A DNA stretch of 10,695 nt from CAZMVY01 sp964617875 (GCA_964617875.1 CAZUAI010000126.1:1-10695); one strand, 5' to 3'; numbered from the stretch's first letter, positions 1-6,856 are shown. Made by a program: numbers and translations. The notes: a model not told the origin generated them from the letters alone.

Positions 1-99
1 CCGCGCCTCAATGCTGATATCGGCATTCAAGGAGGTTTTGGGATAGGCTCTAAGGAAGAGATCGCCCGCTACGAGGCTCGCCAGACCCTGGTACGCTGA
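1..99 (+). CDS. 3' end of an unidentified gene (partial)
   Basis: Frame 1 is open from the window edge to a TGA at 97-99, giving 32 residues that end in IARYEARQTLVR. The other two + frames are closed early, by a TGA at 13-15 and a TAG at 44-46. The stop lies only 6 bases from the stop of the convergent deacylase gene, a normal tail-to-tail arrangement. The visible tail has a glycine-rich stretch (GIQGGFGIGS) followed by a charged, probably helical end. I do not recognise the family, and 32 codons could be open by chance in GC-rich DNA, so the call is tentative. The start lies outside the window. Confidence 0.45.
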   Translation, partial: PRLNADIGIQGGFGIGSKEEIARYEARQTLVR

Positions 100-105
100 G
101 AGCAA

Positions 106-1866
106 CTACGGATGCTCCCGGGCGACGTCATGTACCGTTCCTGGGGCCAAGTGCTTGCGTTTCTCGCGCTCCTTCGGCGCAATCGACGGCATAGGATCGT
201 CCGGCTTTTTTGGCGTGCCTGCCTTTCTATCACCGGCTCCCCCCGCGCCACGCACCGCCCGCCCCGGCTTTGCCCCGGTGTGCTCGCCGTCCCTGAGGAC
301 CTGCACGCCGTTGACGAAGACGTGGCGCACGCCCGTCGCGTACTGGTGCGGCCTGGTGAACGTGGCGTGGTCCTGGATCGTCGCCGGGTCGAAGACAACG
401 ACATCGGCGAAGCACCCGGCCGCCAGCCGTCCACGCCGTTCGATCTTCAGGTTGCCCGCCGGCAGCGACGTCATTCGCCGGATCGCCTCGGGCAGCGGCA
501 CCAGTTTCTCGTCCCGAACGTACATCCCCAGCACCCGCGCAAACGTCCCGTAGGCGCGGGGGTGCAGGTTGCGGTTAAGAAAGATTCCCTCCGGCGCCAG
601 GGAGGCGGCGTCCGAGCAGAAACTGACCCACGGAAGCCGGATCGCCTTGCGAACGTTCTCCTCTGAGATGCCGAAGAAGATCGCGCCGACGTGGGTGTTG
701 TCAATCAACAGGTCGATCACCGTATCCTCGGGCGACTTGCCGTGGGTTTTCGCGACCTCCGCCAGCGTCTTCCCGACGAACTGCCGGAACGCCTCCTTCT
801 GGAAGCTGTTGAGCAGGATCCGCGATCCCCCGTCGCGGATCTGCATCTCGCGTTTGACCCGTTCGCGCGTCGCGGGGTCCTTGAGCCGTTCCGCGCGGGC
901 CCGCGGGCCGCCCTCCTGCACCCAGAGCGGCAGGACCGTGCTCAGCGTCGTGCCGCTCGCGGTGTAAGGATACATGTCGGCGGTGATCTGCAACCCGTCG
1001 GCGCGGGCCGCCTCGATCCGGCGGATGGCCTCGTCGAACTTATGCCAGTTGCCCTCGCCCGCCTTGAGGTGATAGATCTCGCCGCGGACACCTGCCCGCC
1101 GGACGATGCCGATGAACTCATCGACGGCCTCGAGCAGGCGGTCGCCCTCGCCGCGAATGTGCGAGATGTACAGCCCGTCGTACTCGGCGGCGGCCCTGGC
1201 CAGCGCGACGAGTTCGTCCGTTTCGGCATAGGCCCCCGGCGGATAAATCAGCGCCGACGACACGCCGACGGCTCCCTCTTTCATCGCCTGCCGCACGAGT
1301 TCGCACATGCGGTCGAGTTCCGCGGACGTCGGTTTGCGGTTCGCGCCGCCGATCTCGTGGAAGCGCACCGTGGCCGCGCCGACGAACGACGCCACGTTGG
1401 TCGAGATCCCCCGCCGTTCGAGCCAGCGGAGGTACTCGCCGAGCGTGGTCCACTCGACAGGGAACTTGATGTCGCCCTGGGACTTGCGCTGTTCGCGTTT
1501 CATCGCGTCGTTCCACGGTCCCATCGACGATCCCTCGCCGAGAACCTCGAGCGTGACGCCCTGGCGGATGTCGCTCTGCGACCGCCCGTCGTGAATAAGC
1601 GACTCGTTGGCCCAGCTCAGCATGTTGATGAAGCCGGGCGCGATGGCCAGGCCGGCGGCGTCGATCTCGAGGCGGCCGTGCGCATCCGGCAGGGCCCCGA
1701 CCGCGGCGATCGTGTCGCCCTCGATCGCGACCGCACCGCCGTACGGCGGCCCGCCCGCACCGTCGTAGATCATCCCGTTGCGGATGAGGATTTCGTGTCC
1801 CGCAAACGCCCACGCACCACCGAGAAACGCCGTGACGAAGACCGACCAGCACAAACGTCCGACCAT
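106..1866 (-). CDS. Secreted N-acyl-D-amino-acid deacylase-like amidohydrolase (COG3653 type)
   Basis: A 586-residue protein. Residues 1-22 form a Sec signal peptide (hydrophobic VFVTAFLGGAWAFA), so it is probably periplasmic or secreted. The start at ATG 1866 is chosen because GGAG sits 8 bases upstream and the signal peptide begins there; the open frame continues 34 codons further upstream without coding character. The fold is the urease-like metal-dependent TIM barrel with a small beta-sandwich built from both ends: ILIRNGMIYDG at 26-36 and ADVVVFDPATI at 487-497. D-aminoacylase-type landmarks are SHIR (His236), YHLKAGEG (His266) and CSDA (Asp419). The usual D-x-H-x-H motif after PGFI is replaced by N-M-L-S-W (81-85), and the bridging Cys position appears to be Glu111 (GEG). 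The family end, PGRAV, falls at 534-538; the remaining ~48 residues are a basic, low-complexity tail. Family knowledge: these enzymes remove acyl groups from N-acyl-D-amino acids. Substrate and even activity are uncertain here because of the altered metal site. Confidence 0.85.
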   Translation of the reverse strand: MVGRLCWSVFVTAFLGGAWAFAGHEILIRNGMIYDGAGGPPYGGAVAIEGDTIAAVGALPDAHGRLEIDAAGLAIAPGFINMLSWANESLIHDGRSQSDIRQGVTLEVLGEGSSMGPWNDAMKREQRKSQGDIKFPVEWTTLGEYLRWLERRGISTNVASFVGAATVRFHEIGGANRKPTSAELDRMCELVRQAMKEGAVGVSSALIYPPGAYAETDELVALARAAAEYDGLYISHIRGEGDRLLEAVDEFIGIVRRAGVRGEIYHLKAGEGNWHKFDEAIRRIEAARADGLQITADMYPYTASGTTLSTVLPLWVQEGGPRARAERLKDPATRERVKREMQIRDGGSRILLNSFQKEAFRQFVGKTLAEVAKTHGKSPEDTVIDLLIDNTHVGAIFFGISEENVRKAIRLPWVSFCSDAASLAPEGIFLNRNLHPRAYGTFARVLGMYVRDEKLVPLPEAIRRMTSLPAGNLKIERRGRLAAGCFADVVVFDPATIQDHATFTRPHQYATGVRHVFVNGVQVLRDGEHTGAKPGRAVRGAGGAGDRKAGTPKKPDDPMPSIAPKEREKRKHLAPGTVHDVAREHP

Positions 1867-1874
1867 GACGAGCA

Positions 1875-1878
1875 CTCC
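1875..1878 (-). promoter_or_regulatory. Ribosome binding site of the deacylase-like gene
   Basis: GGAG on the minus strand, 8 bases before ATG 1866. It decides this start over the upstream in-frame ATG at 1968, which would bury the signal peptide behind 34 arginine-rich residues. Confidence 0.7.
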
Positions 1879-2088
1879 ACGACAACCCGCGCCATCGATC
1901 GCGCATCGACGGCGCCATCGCGGTCCGACGCACCGAGGCGTGCCCCGCACCGGAAGGACGCGGAGCACATGCGGTATGATACCAGCGCCGCCGTGTGCGG
2001 GGCATCCATGGGCGTCCGACGAATGTCGCGTCCGCGACCCATTGGCGCACGGCCGGGCAACGAGGCCCCCTGACGAGCCACAATGTGA

Positions 2089-2104
2089 TCCGGCATTTGC
2101 CGGA
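2089..2104. promoter_or_regulatory. Short inverted repeat, possible operator or hairpin
   Basis: TCCGGCA and TGCCGGA are perfect reverse complements separated by TT. It lies in the divergent spacer, about 190 bases before the GH109-like start and about 220 bases before the deacylase start. It could be a regulator site or a small hairpin (CATTTG as loop). No T-run follows on either strand, so a terminator is unlikely. A function is not shown by the sequence. Confidence 0.25.
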
Positions 2105-2282
2105 CTTACCTTGCCCCACGTTGACGCCGTAGCGGCCAGACCTGCCCCGCACGGCCCGGGACGGTCCCGCGACGAGGCGGGGTCCGCCGGTCGACATGGC
2201 CGCAGGGTCGTGCGTTCGCAAGCTCTGCGCGGACCGGTTATGCTTGTCGTTCGGCGGTCAAGCCGACGAACGGACCACAGCC

Positions 2283-2289
2283 AAAGGAG
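2283..2289 (+). promoter_or_regulatory. Ribosome binding site of the GH109-like gene
   Basis: AAAGGAG, 8 bases before ATG 2298; a second AGGAG at 2291-2295 is too close to the start to be the main site. It sets the start at 2298 rather than at the earlier in-frame ATG at 2196. Confidence 0.75.
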
Positions 2290-2297
2290 CAGGAGAC

Positions 2298-3674
2298 ATG
2301 GCCGAGCGGCTCAACGAAACGAATGACGGGTACAATCGTCGCGAGTTCCTCTGCAGTGCGGCGGCGGCGGCGCTGGGGGCATCGCTTGGGGGACTGGCCC
2401 TCGGGGGCTGCGCGGACCTGCCCAGGACCGGTGTGGGCCCGGCGCAGATCCCCAACCCGGCACCGCGGGACGTCGTCCGCATCGGCTTTGTCGGCGTCGG
2501 CGGAATGGGCACCAACCATGTCCGCAACCTGTTGCGGATCGACGGCGCCGAGCTGCAGGCCGTTTGCGACATCGTGCCGGAGAAGGTCGCCCACGCGCAG
2601 GAACTCGCTGTCAATGCCGGTAAGCCCCGGCCCACGGGCTACACGCAGGGACCGGAAGACTTCAAGCGGATGTGTGACCGCGAGGAACTGGACCTCGTCT
2701 ACACCGCCACTCCCTGGGACTGGCACACGCCGGTCTGCCTCTACGCGATGAGGACCGGCAAGCACGCCGCAACGGAGGTGCCGGCGGCCATCAGCGTCGA
2801 GGAGTGCTGGCAGCTTGTCGAGACGGCCGAGAAGACCGGCAGGCACGCGATCATGATGGAGAACTGCTGCTACGACCGCGCGGAACTCATGGTGCTCCAC
2901 ATGGTCCGCAAGGGCCTCTTCGGCCAGCTCGTCCACGCCGAGTGCGGCTACATGCATGACCTGCGCAGCGTCAAATTCGCGGCACAGAGCGAGGGGCTGT
3001 GGCGCCGGGCCTTCGCACAGAAGTACAACGGCAACCTGTACCCGACGCACGGCCTCGGCCCTGTTGCCCAGTGGATGAACATCAACCGCGGCGACCGCTT
3101 CGACTTCCTCGTCTCGATGAGCAGCCCGTCGAAGGGCCTGCAGGAATACGCCGCCGAACACCTCACCCCCGACGACCCGCGCCGCAAGGAGACCTACGTC
3201 CTCGGCGACGTCAACTCCACACTCATCCGCACGGTCAACGGCCTGACGATCCTGCTTCAGCACGATACCAACCTGCCCCGGCCGTACAGCCGCATTGCCC
3301 TCGTGCAGGGGACCCGGGGCATCTTTCGCGGCTTCCCCGATCAGGTCCACATCGAGGGCCGCAGCAAGCCCCACCAGTGGGAGGACGCAAAGGCCTACTA
3401 CGAGGAGTTCGAACATCCGCTCTGGAGGAAGATGCGCGAGCAGTCCACAGGCGCCGGCCACGGCGGCATGGACTTCATCGAGGACTATCGCCTGATCCAT
3501 GCCCTGCGGACCGGTCAGTACCCCGACCAGGACGTGTACGACGCCGCAGCCTGGAGCGTGCCGTTCGAGCTGACTCAGCGTTCGGTGGCGAACCGCTCGC
3601 GCCCGGTCGATGTTCCCGATTTCACCCGCGGCCGCTGGAAGACGCGCGCCCCCATCGGCATCATCGAAGGCTGA
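2298..3674 (+). CDS. Tat-exported Gfo/Idh/MocA-family protein, probable GH109-type glycosidase
   Basis: A 458-residue protein. The N-terminus carries a twin-arginine signal (NRREFL, Arg14-Arg15), an alanine- and glycine-rich helix, and a lipobox-like LGGC with Cys38, so it is probably a folded, cofactor-loaded lipoprotein on the outer face of the membrane. The Rossmann domain starts at 60 with the dinucleotide motif GVGGMG (66-71); IGFVG and the following AVCD at 88-91 are typical. The family's usual EKP is EVP here (160-162), followed by PAA. Landmarks of glycoside hydrolase family 109 are ENCCY (188-192), YPTHGLGPVAQ (248-258), PRPYSR (327-332) and GHGGMDF (387-393). In that family NAD+ is a bound cofactor for an oxidation-elimination mechanism, first shown on alpha-N-acetylgalactosaminide; His251 matches, as I recall, the proposed catalytic histidine. 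The substrate of this copy is not known; related planctomycete paralogs are many and some may be plain dehydrogenases. Confidence 0.88.
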   Translation: MAERLNETNDGYNRREFLCSAAAAALGASLGGLALGGCADLPRTGVGPAQIPNPAPRDVVRIGFVGVGGMGTNHVRNLLRIDGAELQAVCDIVPEKVAHAQELAVNAGKPRPTGYTQGPEDFKRMCDREELDLVYTATPWDWHTPVCLYAMRTGKHAATEVPAAISVEECWQLVETAEKTGRHAIMMENCCYDRAELMVLHMVRKGLFGQLVHAECGYMHDLRSVKFAAQSEGLWRRAFAQKYNGNLYPTHGLGPVAQWMNINRGDRFDFLVSMSSPSKGLQEYAAEHLTPDDPRRKETYVLGDVNSTLIRTVNGLTILLQHDTNLPRPYSRIALVQGTRGIFRGFPDQVHIEGRSKPHQWEDAKAYYEEFEHPLWRKMREQSTGAGHGGMDFIEDYRLIHALRTGQYPDQDVYDAAAWSVPFELTQRSVANRSRPVDVPDFTRGRWKTRAPIGIIEG

Positions 3675-3772
3675 CGGCCATACGGCGGGCCGCTTTCCAG
3701 AAATCCGTACTCGCACACCGGGCCATTCGGCCTCCCGGCGGCCTGCGTCGTCATCGTACGCCACGCCGACGT

Positions 3773-4471
3773 TCACCGCGATGATGGTTGACCGCTCGCG
3801 GCGAGCGAACGAAGGATCACCCGGGCCGGGCTGCCGTCGCTGCCGGAGATGCGTAGCGGGAGTGCGACCATTTCGTAGCGGCCCGGGCCGACAGCGGAAA
3901 GATCAAGTCCCTCGATGACCGGAATCCCGGCGCCGAGCAGGGCATAGTGGGCCGCCCGGTCCTGTGAGTCATACCGATCCACAGAGAGGTAGTCGATGCC
4001 CACGGCCGGCACATTGTGGCGAACCAGCCATCGTGCGGCATCGCCGCTGACGCCGACGAACCCGGCGTCGAACTCGCCCCTGGCCCAGAGCGCCCCGTTC
4101 GTGGTCTTGAACAGGACCCGCTCGCCGTCCTCGATATCGGTCCGTTCGAGGTCCTGCCGTTCCACATCGCGCGGGGCGGGGACCTCAACGACGACGGCAG
4201 GGCCGCACAGTCGATCAAGCGGGATCTGGTCGATGTCGGCGCCGCCGGCGATGAAGTGCAGCGGGGCGTCGATGTGAGTGCCGACGTGCACGCTGGTCGT
4301 GATCTCGGAGACATTGCACGTGCCCGGCCCGCCGATCTCCGCCGAACGCCGCCAGACAAAGGGGCGATCGCCCGGCCAGTGGATCATCCCCGTCTGCAGA
4401 GGCCGCGTCACGTCGATCCACGCGCTGCGTTGTGCAACGCGCTCCGCCTCGGTGGAAGGGTCATGCGACAT
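3773..4471 (-). CDS. Cyclase-family metal-dependent hydrolase (kynurenine formamidase-like)
   Basis: A 232-residue protein, close to the usual length of the family (Pfam Cyclase). The signature H-x-G-T-H-x-D-x-P-x-H is at 62-72 (HVGTHIDAPLH). Proposed metal ligands by comparison with KynB are His62, His66, Asp68, His175 and Glu187; their spacing agrees with KynB. The second block GIDYLSVDRYD (158-168) and IPVIEGLDLS (183-192) also fit. There is no signal peptide, so it should act in the cytoplasm. Members hydrolyse N-formylkynurenine, isatin or other amides and lactones. No tryptophan-degradation gene is in view, so the substrate is open. ATG 4471 is the first residue that gives the family length; no good ribosome site precedes it, because a hairpin repeat occupies the 5' leader. 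The gene is convergent with the GH109-like gene (98 bases between stops). Confidence 0.85.
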   Translation of the reverse strand: MSHDPSTEAERVAQRSAWIDVTRPLQTGMIHWPGDRPFVWRRSAEIGGPGTCNVSEITTSVHVGTHIDAPLHFIAGGADIDQIPLDRLCGPAVVVEVPAPRDVERQDLERTDIEDGERVLFKTTNGALWARGEFDAGFVGVSGDAARWLVRHNVPAVGIDYLSVDRYDSQDRAAHYALLGAGIPVIEGLDLSAVGPGRYEMVALPLRISGSDGSPARVILRSLAASGQPSSR

Positions 4472-4531
4472 TGTTGTAATACAGGCTTCCAGCCTGCCTC
4501 CCGACGCAGGCACCCGGCCTGCACCACAACA
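4472..4531. repeat. REP-like double-hairpin repeat in the cyclase leader
   Basis: A 60-base composite palindrome. The outer arms at 4472-4486 and 4517-4531 are imperfect reverse complements (12 of 15 bases match, TGTTGTAATACAGGC against TGTTGTGGTGCAGGC). Inside are two hairpins: CAGGC-TTCCA-GCCTG (4482-4496) and GCAGGC-ACCCG-GCCTGC (4506-4522). From general knowledge, elements with the core ACAGGCTTCCAGCCTG are dispersed in many copies in planctomycete and related genomes, between genes. This copy ends exactly at the cyclase ATG, so on the cyclase mRNA the whole element would be leader RNA. Only one copy is in the window, so dispersal cannot be shown here. Confidence 0.7.
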
Positions 4532-4572
4532 CAAGCAAGCGGTGACGAACGGCCCCGTGATCCGCGACGCGC

Positions 4573-5163
4573 TCACTTGCCCGTGTCGCGGGTTGTCGCC
4601 GAGGGTTTCAGGAGATCCGCCACGTCGCCCGGGTGTCTGGTCTCAACGTAGTCGCGGACGTTCAGGTGGTCCGGGCGCAAAACCGCCGTGCCCTGGATCT
4701 GCGTGCCAAGCGCCCCGTTGGCGAGAAGCCGCAGGAACCACCGGCCGGGCGCCTGCGGCTCAAGCCGGACGAAGCCGCTGATGACCAGCTCGCGTCCGCG
4801 TCCCTCGCCCGCTCGCTGGAAGAAGAATCCGCGGGCCGCCGCCGTCTCGCCCAACGGATACGATACCGCCTCGCCCGCCGTCGGCTCCGGTACGTGGAGA
4901 TACACCAGGTAGCCCGGCCGGCCGGACGCCGCCCCGGGCAGCGGGAATCGGACGAGGATGTGCCACGCGCGGCCATCCTCGGCGCGTCCGTATGCCGCGC
5001 TGGTGCTGGTCAGCGTGATGTCGCGCTGCCGGCCGGTAAGCCGCGGCTGCTGGATATGGAACGTGGCATCGGGGCTGCAACCGCACAGCGCAACCGCGAG
5101 ACAGGCCCCGAAAAAGCTGCCGGCGGCCGCCGTCTGAACGGATATCCAACGACGCTTCATCAT
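4573..5163 (-). CDS. Hypothetical lipoprotein
   Basis: A 196-residue protein of no family I recognise. It opens with a basic start (MMKRRW), a hydrophobic segment (residues ~11-28) and a lipobox ending in Cys29 (ALCGC), so it should be an acylated, membrane-anchored protein. The rest (30-196) has alternating hydrophobic and charged residues suggesting a beta-rich domain: LTSTSAAYG, HILVRFPL, GYLVYLHVPE, LVISGFVRLEP, WFLRLLANG. This looks like a single beta-sandwich of the kind found in outer-surface proteins, but that is inference. In-frame ATGs at 5172, 5163 and 5160 compete and none has a clear ribosome site; 5163 gives the tidiest signal peptide. A longer open frame in the same phase reaches to 6846 but only as the antisense of cinA. 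The gene is divergent from cinA (87 bases) and 101 bases upstream of the cyclase gene on the same strand, with the repeat between them. Confidence 0.75.
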   Translation of the reverse strand: MMKRRWISVQTAAAGSFFGACLAVALCGCSPDATFHIQQPRLTGRQRDITLTSTSAAYGRAEDGRAWHILVRFPLPGAASGRPGYLVYLHVPEPTAGEAVSYPLGETAAARGFFFQRAGEGRGRELVISGFVRLEPQAPGRWFLRLLANGALGTQIQGTAVLRPDHLNVRDYVETRHPGDVADLLKPSATTRDTGK

Positions 5164-5250
5164 CGCGGGCATTATAGCCGTGGTACGCGGATCGTTCACG
5201 TCTGCCCCGCACGCTTGCCCGCGGCCGGCCTTACCCCTATCGTCGTGGCG
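5164..5250. promoter_or_regulatory. Divergent promoter region of the lipoprotein and cinA
   Basis: Eighty-seven bases separate two genes that start in opposite directions, so promoters for both should be here. I see no good -35/-10 pair and no Shine-Dalgarno for either gene, which suggests weak or leaderless starts. The position rather than a motif is the evidence. Confidence 0.35.
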
Positions 5251-6501
5251 ATGCAGGCAGTCGTCATCAGTATCGGAAACGAACTCACACTCGGCCAGAC
5301 GGTCGATACGAACTCCGCGTGGCTCTCGCAACAGCTCGCCGCAATCGGCGTCTCCGTGCGTATGCACGCCACCGTCGCCGACGATACCGAACCCATTCGC
5401 GAACTGCTGGATCGGGCGGCGGCCGGGGCAGACGTCGTGCTGGTGACCGGCGGACTGGGGCCGACCGAGGACGACCTGACGCGGCAGGCCCTTGCCGCCG
5501 CCCTGGGCGTGCCGCTGGTGCTTCACGAGCCGAGTGTTGAGCAGATCCGGGCGTTCTTCACTCGTCGTGCCCGGGAGATGCCCGAGGCGAACCGCGTCCA
5601 GGCCATGTTCCCGCAAGGCACGACGCCGATCGAAAACACCTGCGGTACGGCGCCGGGCATCCGCGCCCGCCTGCATGACGCCGAGGTGTTTGTCATGCCC
5701 GGCGTGCCGCGGGAAATGAAGGTCATGTTCGAGCGGAGCGTTCGCCCGGTGCTGGCCGCGCGCGCCGGCGGGGCGGTGATCCTGGCTACGACGATCAACA
5801 CGTACGGCGCGGGCGAGTCGGACGTCGGCGTGAGAATCCGCGACCTGATGGCGCGCGGCCGCAACCCGACGGTCGGCACGACGGCACACCAGGCGATCAT
5901 CGGCGTCCGCATCCACGCATACGGCCGGACGCACGATGAGGCCCTGGCGCTGCTGGACGCGGATGCCGCCGAGGTCCGCCGCCGGCTGGGCGAACTGGTC
6001 TTTGGCGAAAACGAAGACACGCTTGCGCACGCCGTCGCCCGACTCCTGACACAGACGAAAAAGACGGTCGCGACGGCCGAGTCGTGTACCGGCGGGCTCG
6101 TTGCCAAGTGCCTGACCGACATCCCGGGCAGCAGCGCCTACTTCCTCAACGGCTTCGTGACATATACGAACGAGTCCAAGACGCGGTTCTTGGGCGTGGC
6201 GGCGGAGCTGATCCGGAAGCACGGCGCCGTCAGCATGCCGGTGGCCGAGGCCATGGCGTCCGGTGTCCGCGGGGTCAGCGGCAGCGACTACGCCGTGTCC
6301 GTCACGGGAATCGCCGGTCCTGACGGCGGAACCGCCGACAAGCCGGTCGGGCTCGTATGCTTCGCCCTTGCCCATCCCGACGGGTGTGATGCGTACGAAC
6401 GACGGCTCGGCAGTGACATGCGGCGTGACGAGATTCGCGACCGCGCAAGCAAGTTCGCTTTGAATCTGATCCGCCTGGCGATGATGGGGCGCAGGCCATG
6501 A
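5251..6501 (+). CDS. cinA: CinA-family protein (NMN deamidase / ADP-ribose pyrophosphatase type)
   Basis: A 416-residue, two-domain protein of the normal CinA length. The N-terminal MoaB/Mog-like domain (1-~170) has GNELTLGQTVDTN (9-21), VTGGLGPTEDD (65-75) and MPGVPREM (149-156). A linker domain (~175-250) follows. The C-terminal PncC domain (~255-416) has AESCTGG (276-282), FVTYTNESK (302-310) and TGIAGPDGG (352-360). In characterised members the C-terminal domain hydrolyses nicotinamide mononucleotide to nicotinate mononucleotide and ammonia, for pyridine nucleotide salvage, and the N-terminal domain hydrolyses ADP-ribose; both act in the cytoplasm. The older link to competence comes from Gram-positive operons and is not supported here (no recA next to it). 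The open frame runs upstream to 4633, but that part is antisense to the lipoprotein. ATG 5251 gives the family start MQAVVISIGNE; GTG 5245 is a possible alternative. No clear ribosome site. Confidence 0.95.
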   Translation: MQAVVISIGNELTLGQTVDTNSAWLSQQLAAIGVSVRMHATVADDTEPIRELLDRAAAGADVVLVTGGLGPTEDDLTRQALAAALGVPLVLHEPSVEQIRAFFTRRAREMPEANRVQAMFPQGTTPIENTCGTAPGIRARLHDAEVFVMPGVPREMKVMFERSVRPVLAARAGGAVILATTINTYGAGESDVGVRIRDLMARGRNPTVGTTAHQAIIGVRIHAYGRTHDEALALLDADAAEVRRRLGELVFGENEDTLAHAVARLLTQTKKTVATAESCTGGLVAKCLTDIPGSSAYFLNGFVTYTNESKTRFLGVAAELIRKHGAVSMPVAEAMASGVRGVSGSDYAVSVTGIAGPDGGTADKPVGLVCFALAHPDGCDAYERRLGSDMRRDEIRDRASKFALNLIRLAMMGRRP

Positions 6502-6583
6502 CGTTGCAGGACGCGCAGCCGACAAATGGGCGAACATTCCCGACCGCGAGGATGCCATCACGCAAAACCGCGCACCGTACGCC

Positions 6584-6588
6584 GGAGG
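6584..6588 (+). promoter_or_regulatory. Ribosome binding site of the PGPGW-like gene
   Basis: GGAGG, 10 bases before ATG 6599. It supports this small gene against the overlapping arginine-rich frame that starts at 6526. Confidence 0.65.
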
Positions 6589-6598
6589 ACGGGCACAC

Positions 6599-6856
6599 AT
6601 GAAGCGACTCTGGCGGCGAATCCTGCGGAACCTGATCGGCGGCCTCTGCATCATCATCGGCATCATCGGCGGCTTCGTACCGATCCTGCAGGGGTGGATG
6701 TTCATCCTCGCCGGGCTCCTGCTGATCGACTGGCCCGGCCGCAAGCGGCTGTTGGCACGCGTACGACAGACAAAGACTTTTCGACAGGCCGAAGACTGGC
6801 TGCACCGCAAGTTCGCATTCCGCTTTGACGACGACGAGCCCGACAAGCCGACGTAG
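6599..6856 (+). CDS. Small two-helix membrane protein, PGPGW-like
   Basis: An 85-residue protein: a basic N-terminus (MKRLWRRILRN), two adjoining hydrophobic segments (about 12-28 and 31-45) split by the turn FVPILQGW, and a charged cytoplasmic-type tail ending in DDDEPDKPT. The sequence PILQGWMFILAGLLLID resembles the core of the putative transmembrane PGPGW family, where a proline-glycine turn joins two helices. The function of that family is not known. The arginine cluster at the N-terminus predicts both ends inside the cell. The gene follows cinA by 97 bases on the same strand and may be cotranscribed. It has its own good ribosome site, which makes it real despite its size. Confidence 0.8.
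   Translation: MKRLWRRILRNLIGGLCIIIGIIGGFVPILQGWMFILAGLLLIDWPGRKRLLARVRQTKTFRQAEDWLHRKFAFRFDDDEPDKPT

Larger units (their letters stand above)
1867..2297. other. Divergent intergenic region without a gene
   Basis: A 431-base stretch between the divergent deacylase and GH109-like genes. Open frames cross it but have arginine- and proline-rich, low-complexity translations and no ribosome site, so I see no gene. It should carry the promoters of both flanking genes. Short dyads are visible: GGTATGATACC at 1973-1983 (five-base arms around G), TCCGGCATTTGCCGGA at 2089-2104, and an imperfect one around 2246-2270. A poor sigma70-like pair (TTCGCA 2215-2220, TATGCT 2239-2244, 18-base spacer) faces the GH109-like gene but is too degenerate to call. 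Confidence 0.6.

Noticed and set aside
691..2073. A 460-codon + strand open frame opposite the deacylase-like gene
   Set aside because: It is rich in Arg, Ala, Pro and Asp with no known motif, and lies antisense to a gene with clear family motifs. It is a GC-rich shadow.
2238..3776. A 512-codon minus strand open frame opposite the GH109-like gene
   Set aside because: It is the mirror of a well-supported coding frame, with repetitive Ala/Val/Asp/Arg content and no signal or motif.
4472..4531. CRISPR array
   Set aside because: The hairpin unit occurs once and no evenly spaced copies or cas genes are present.
4506..4576. Upstream start (ATG 4576) for the cyclase gene
   Set aside because: It would translate the hairpin repeat into a cysteine-rich segment foreign to the family.
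4633..5250. Upstream extension of the cinA frame
   Set aside because: It is antisense to the lipoprotein and CinA proteins start at the MQAVVISIGNE-type segment.
5164..6846. The lipoprotein frame continuing upstream through cinA for over 500 codons
   Set aside because: This part is antisense to cinA, shows no domain, and would bury the lipoprotein signal peptide inside the protein.
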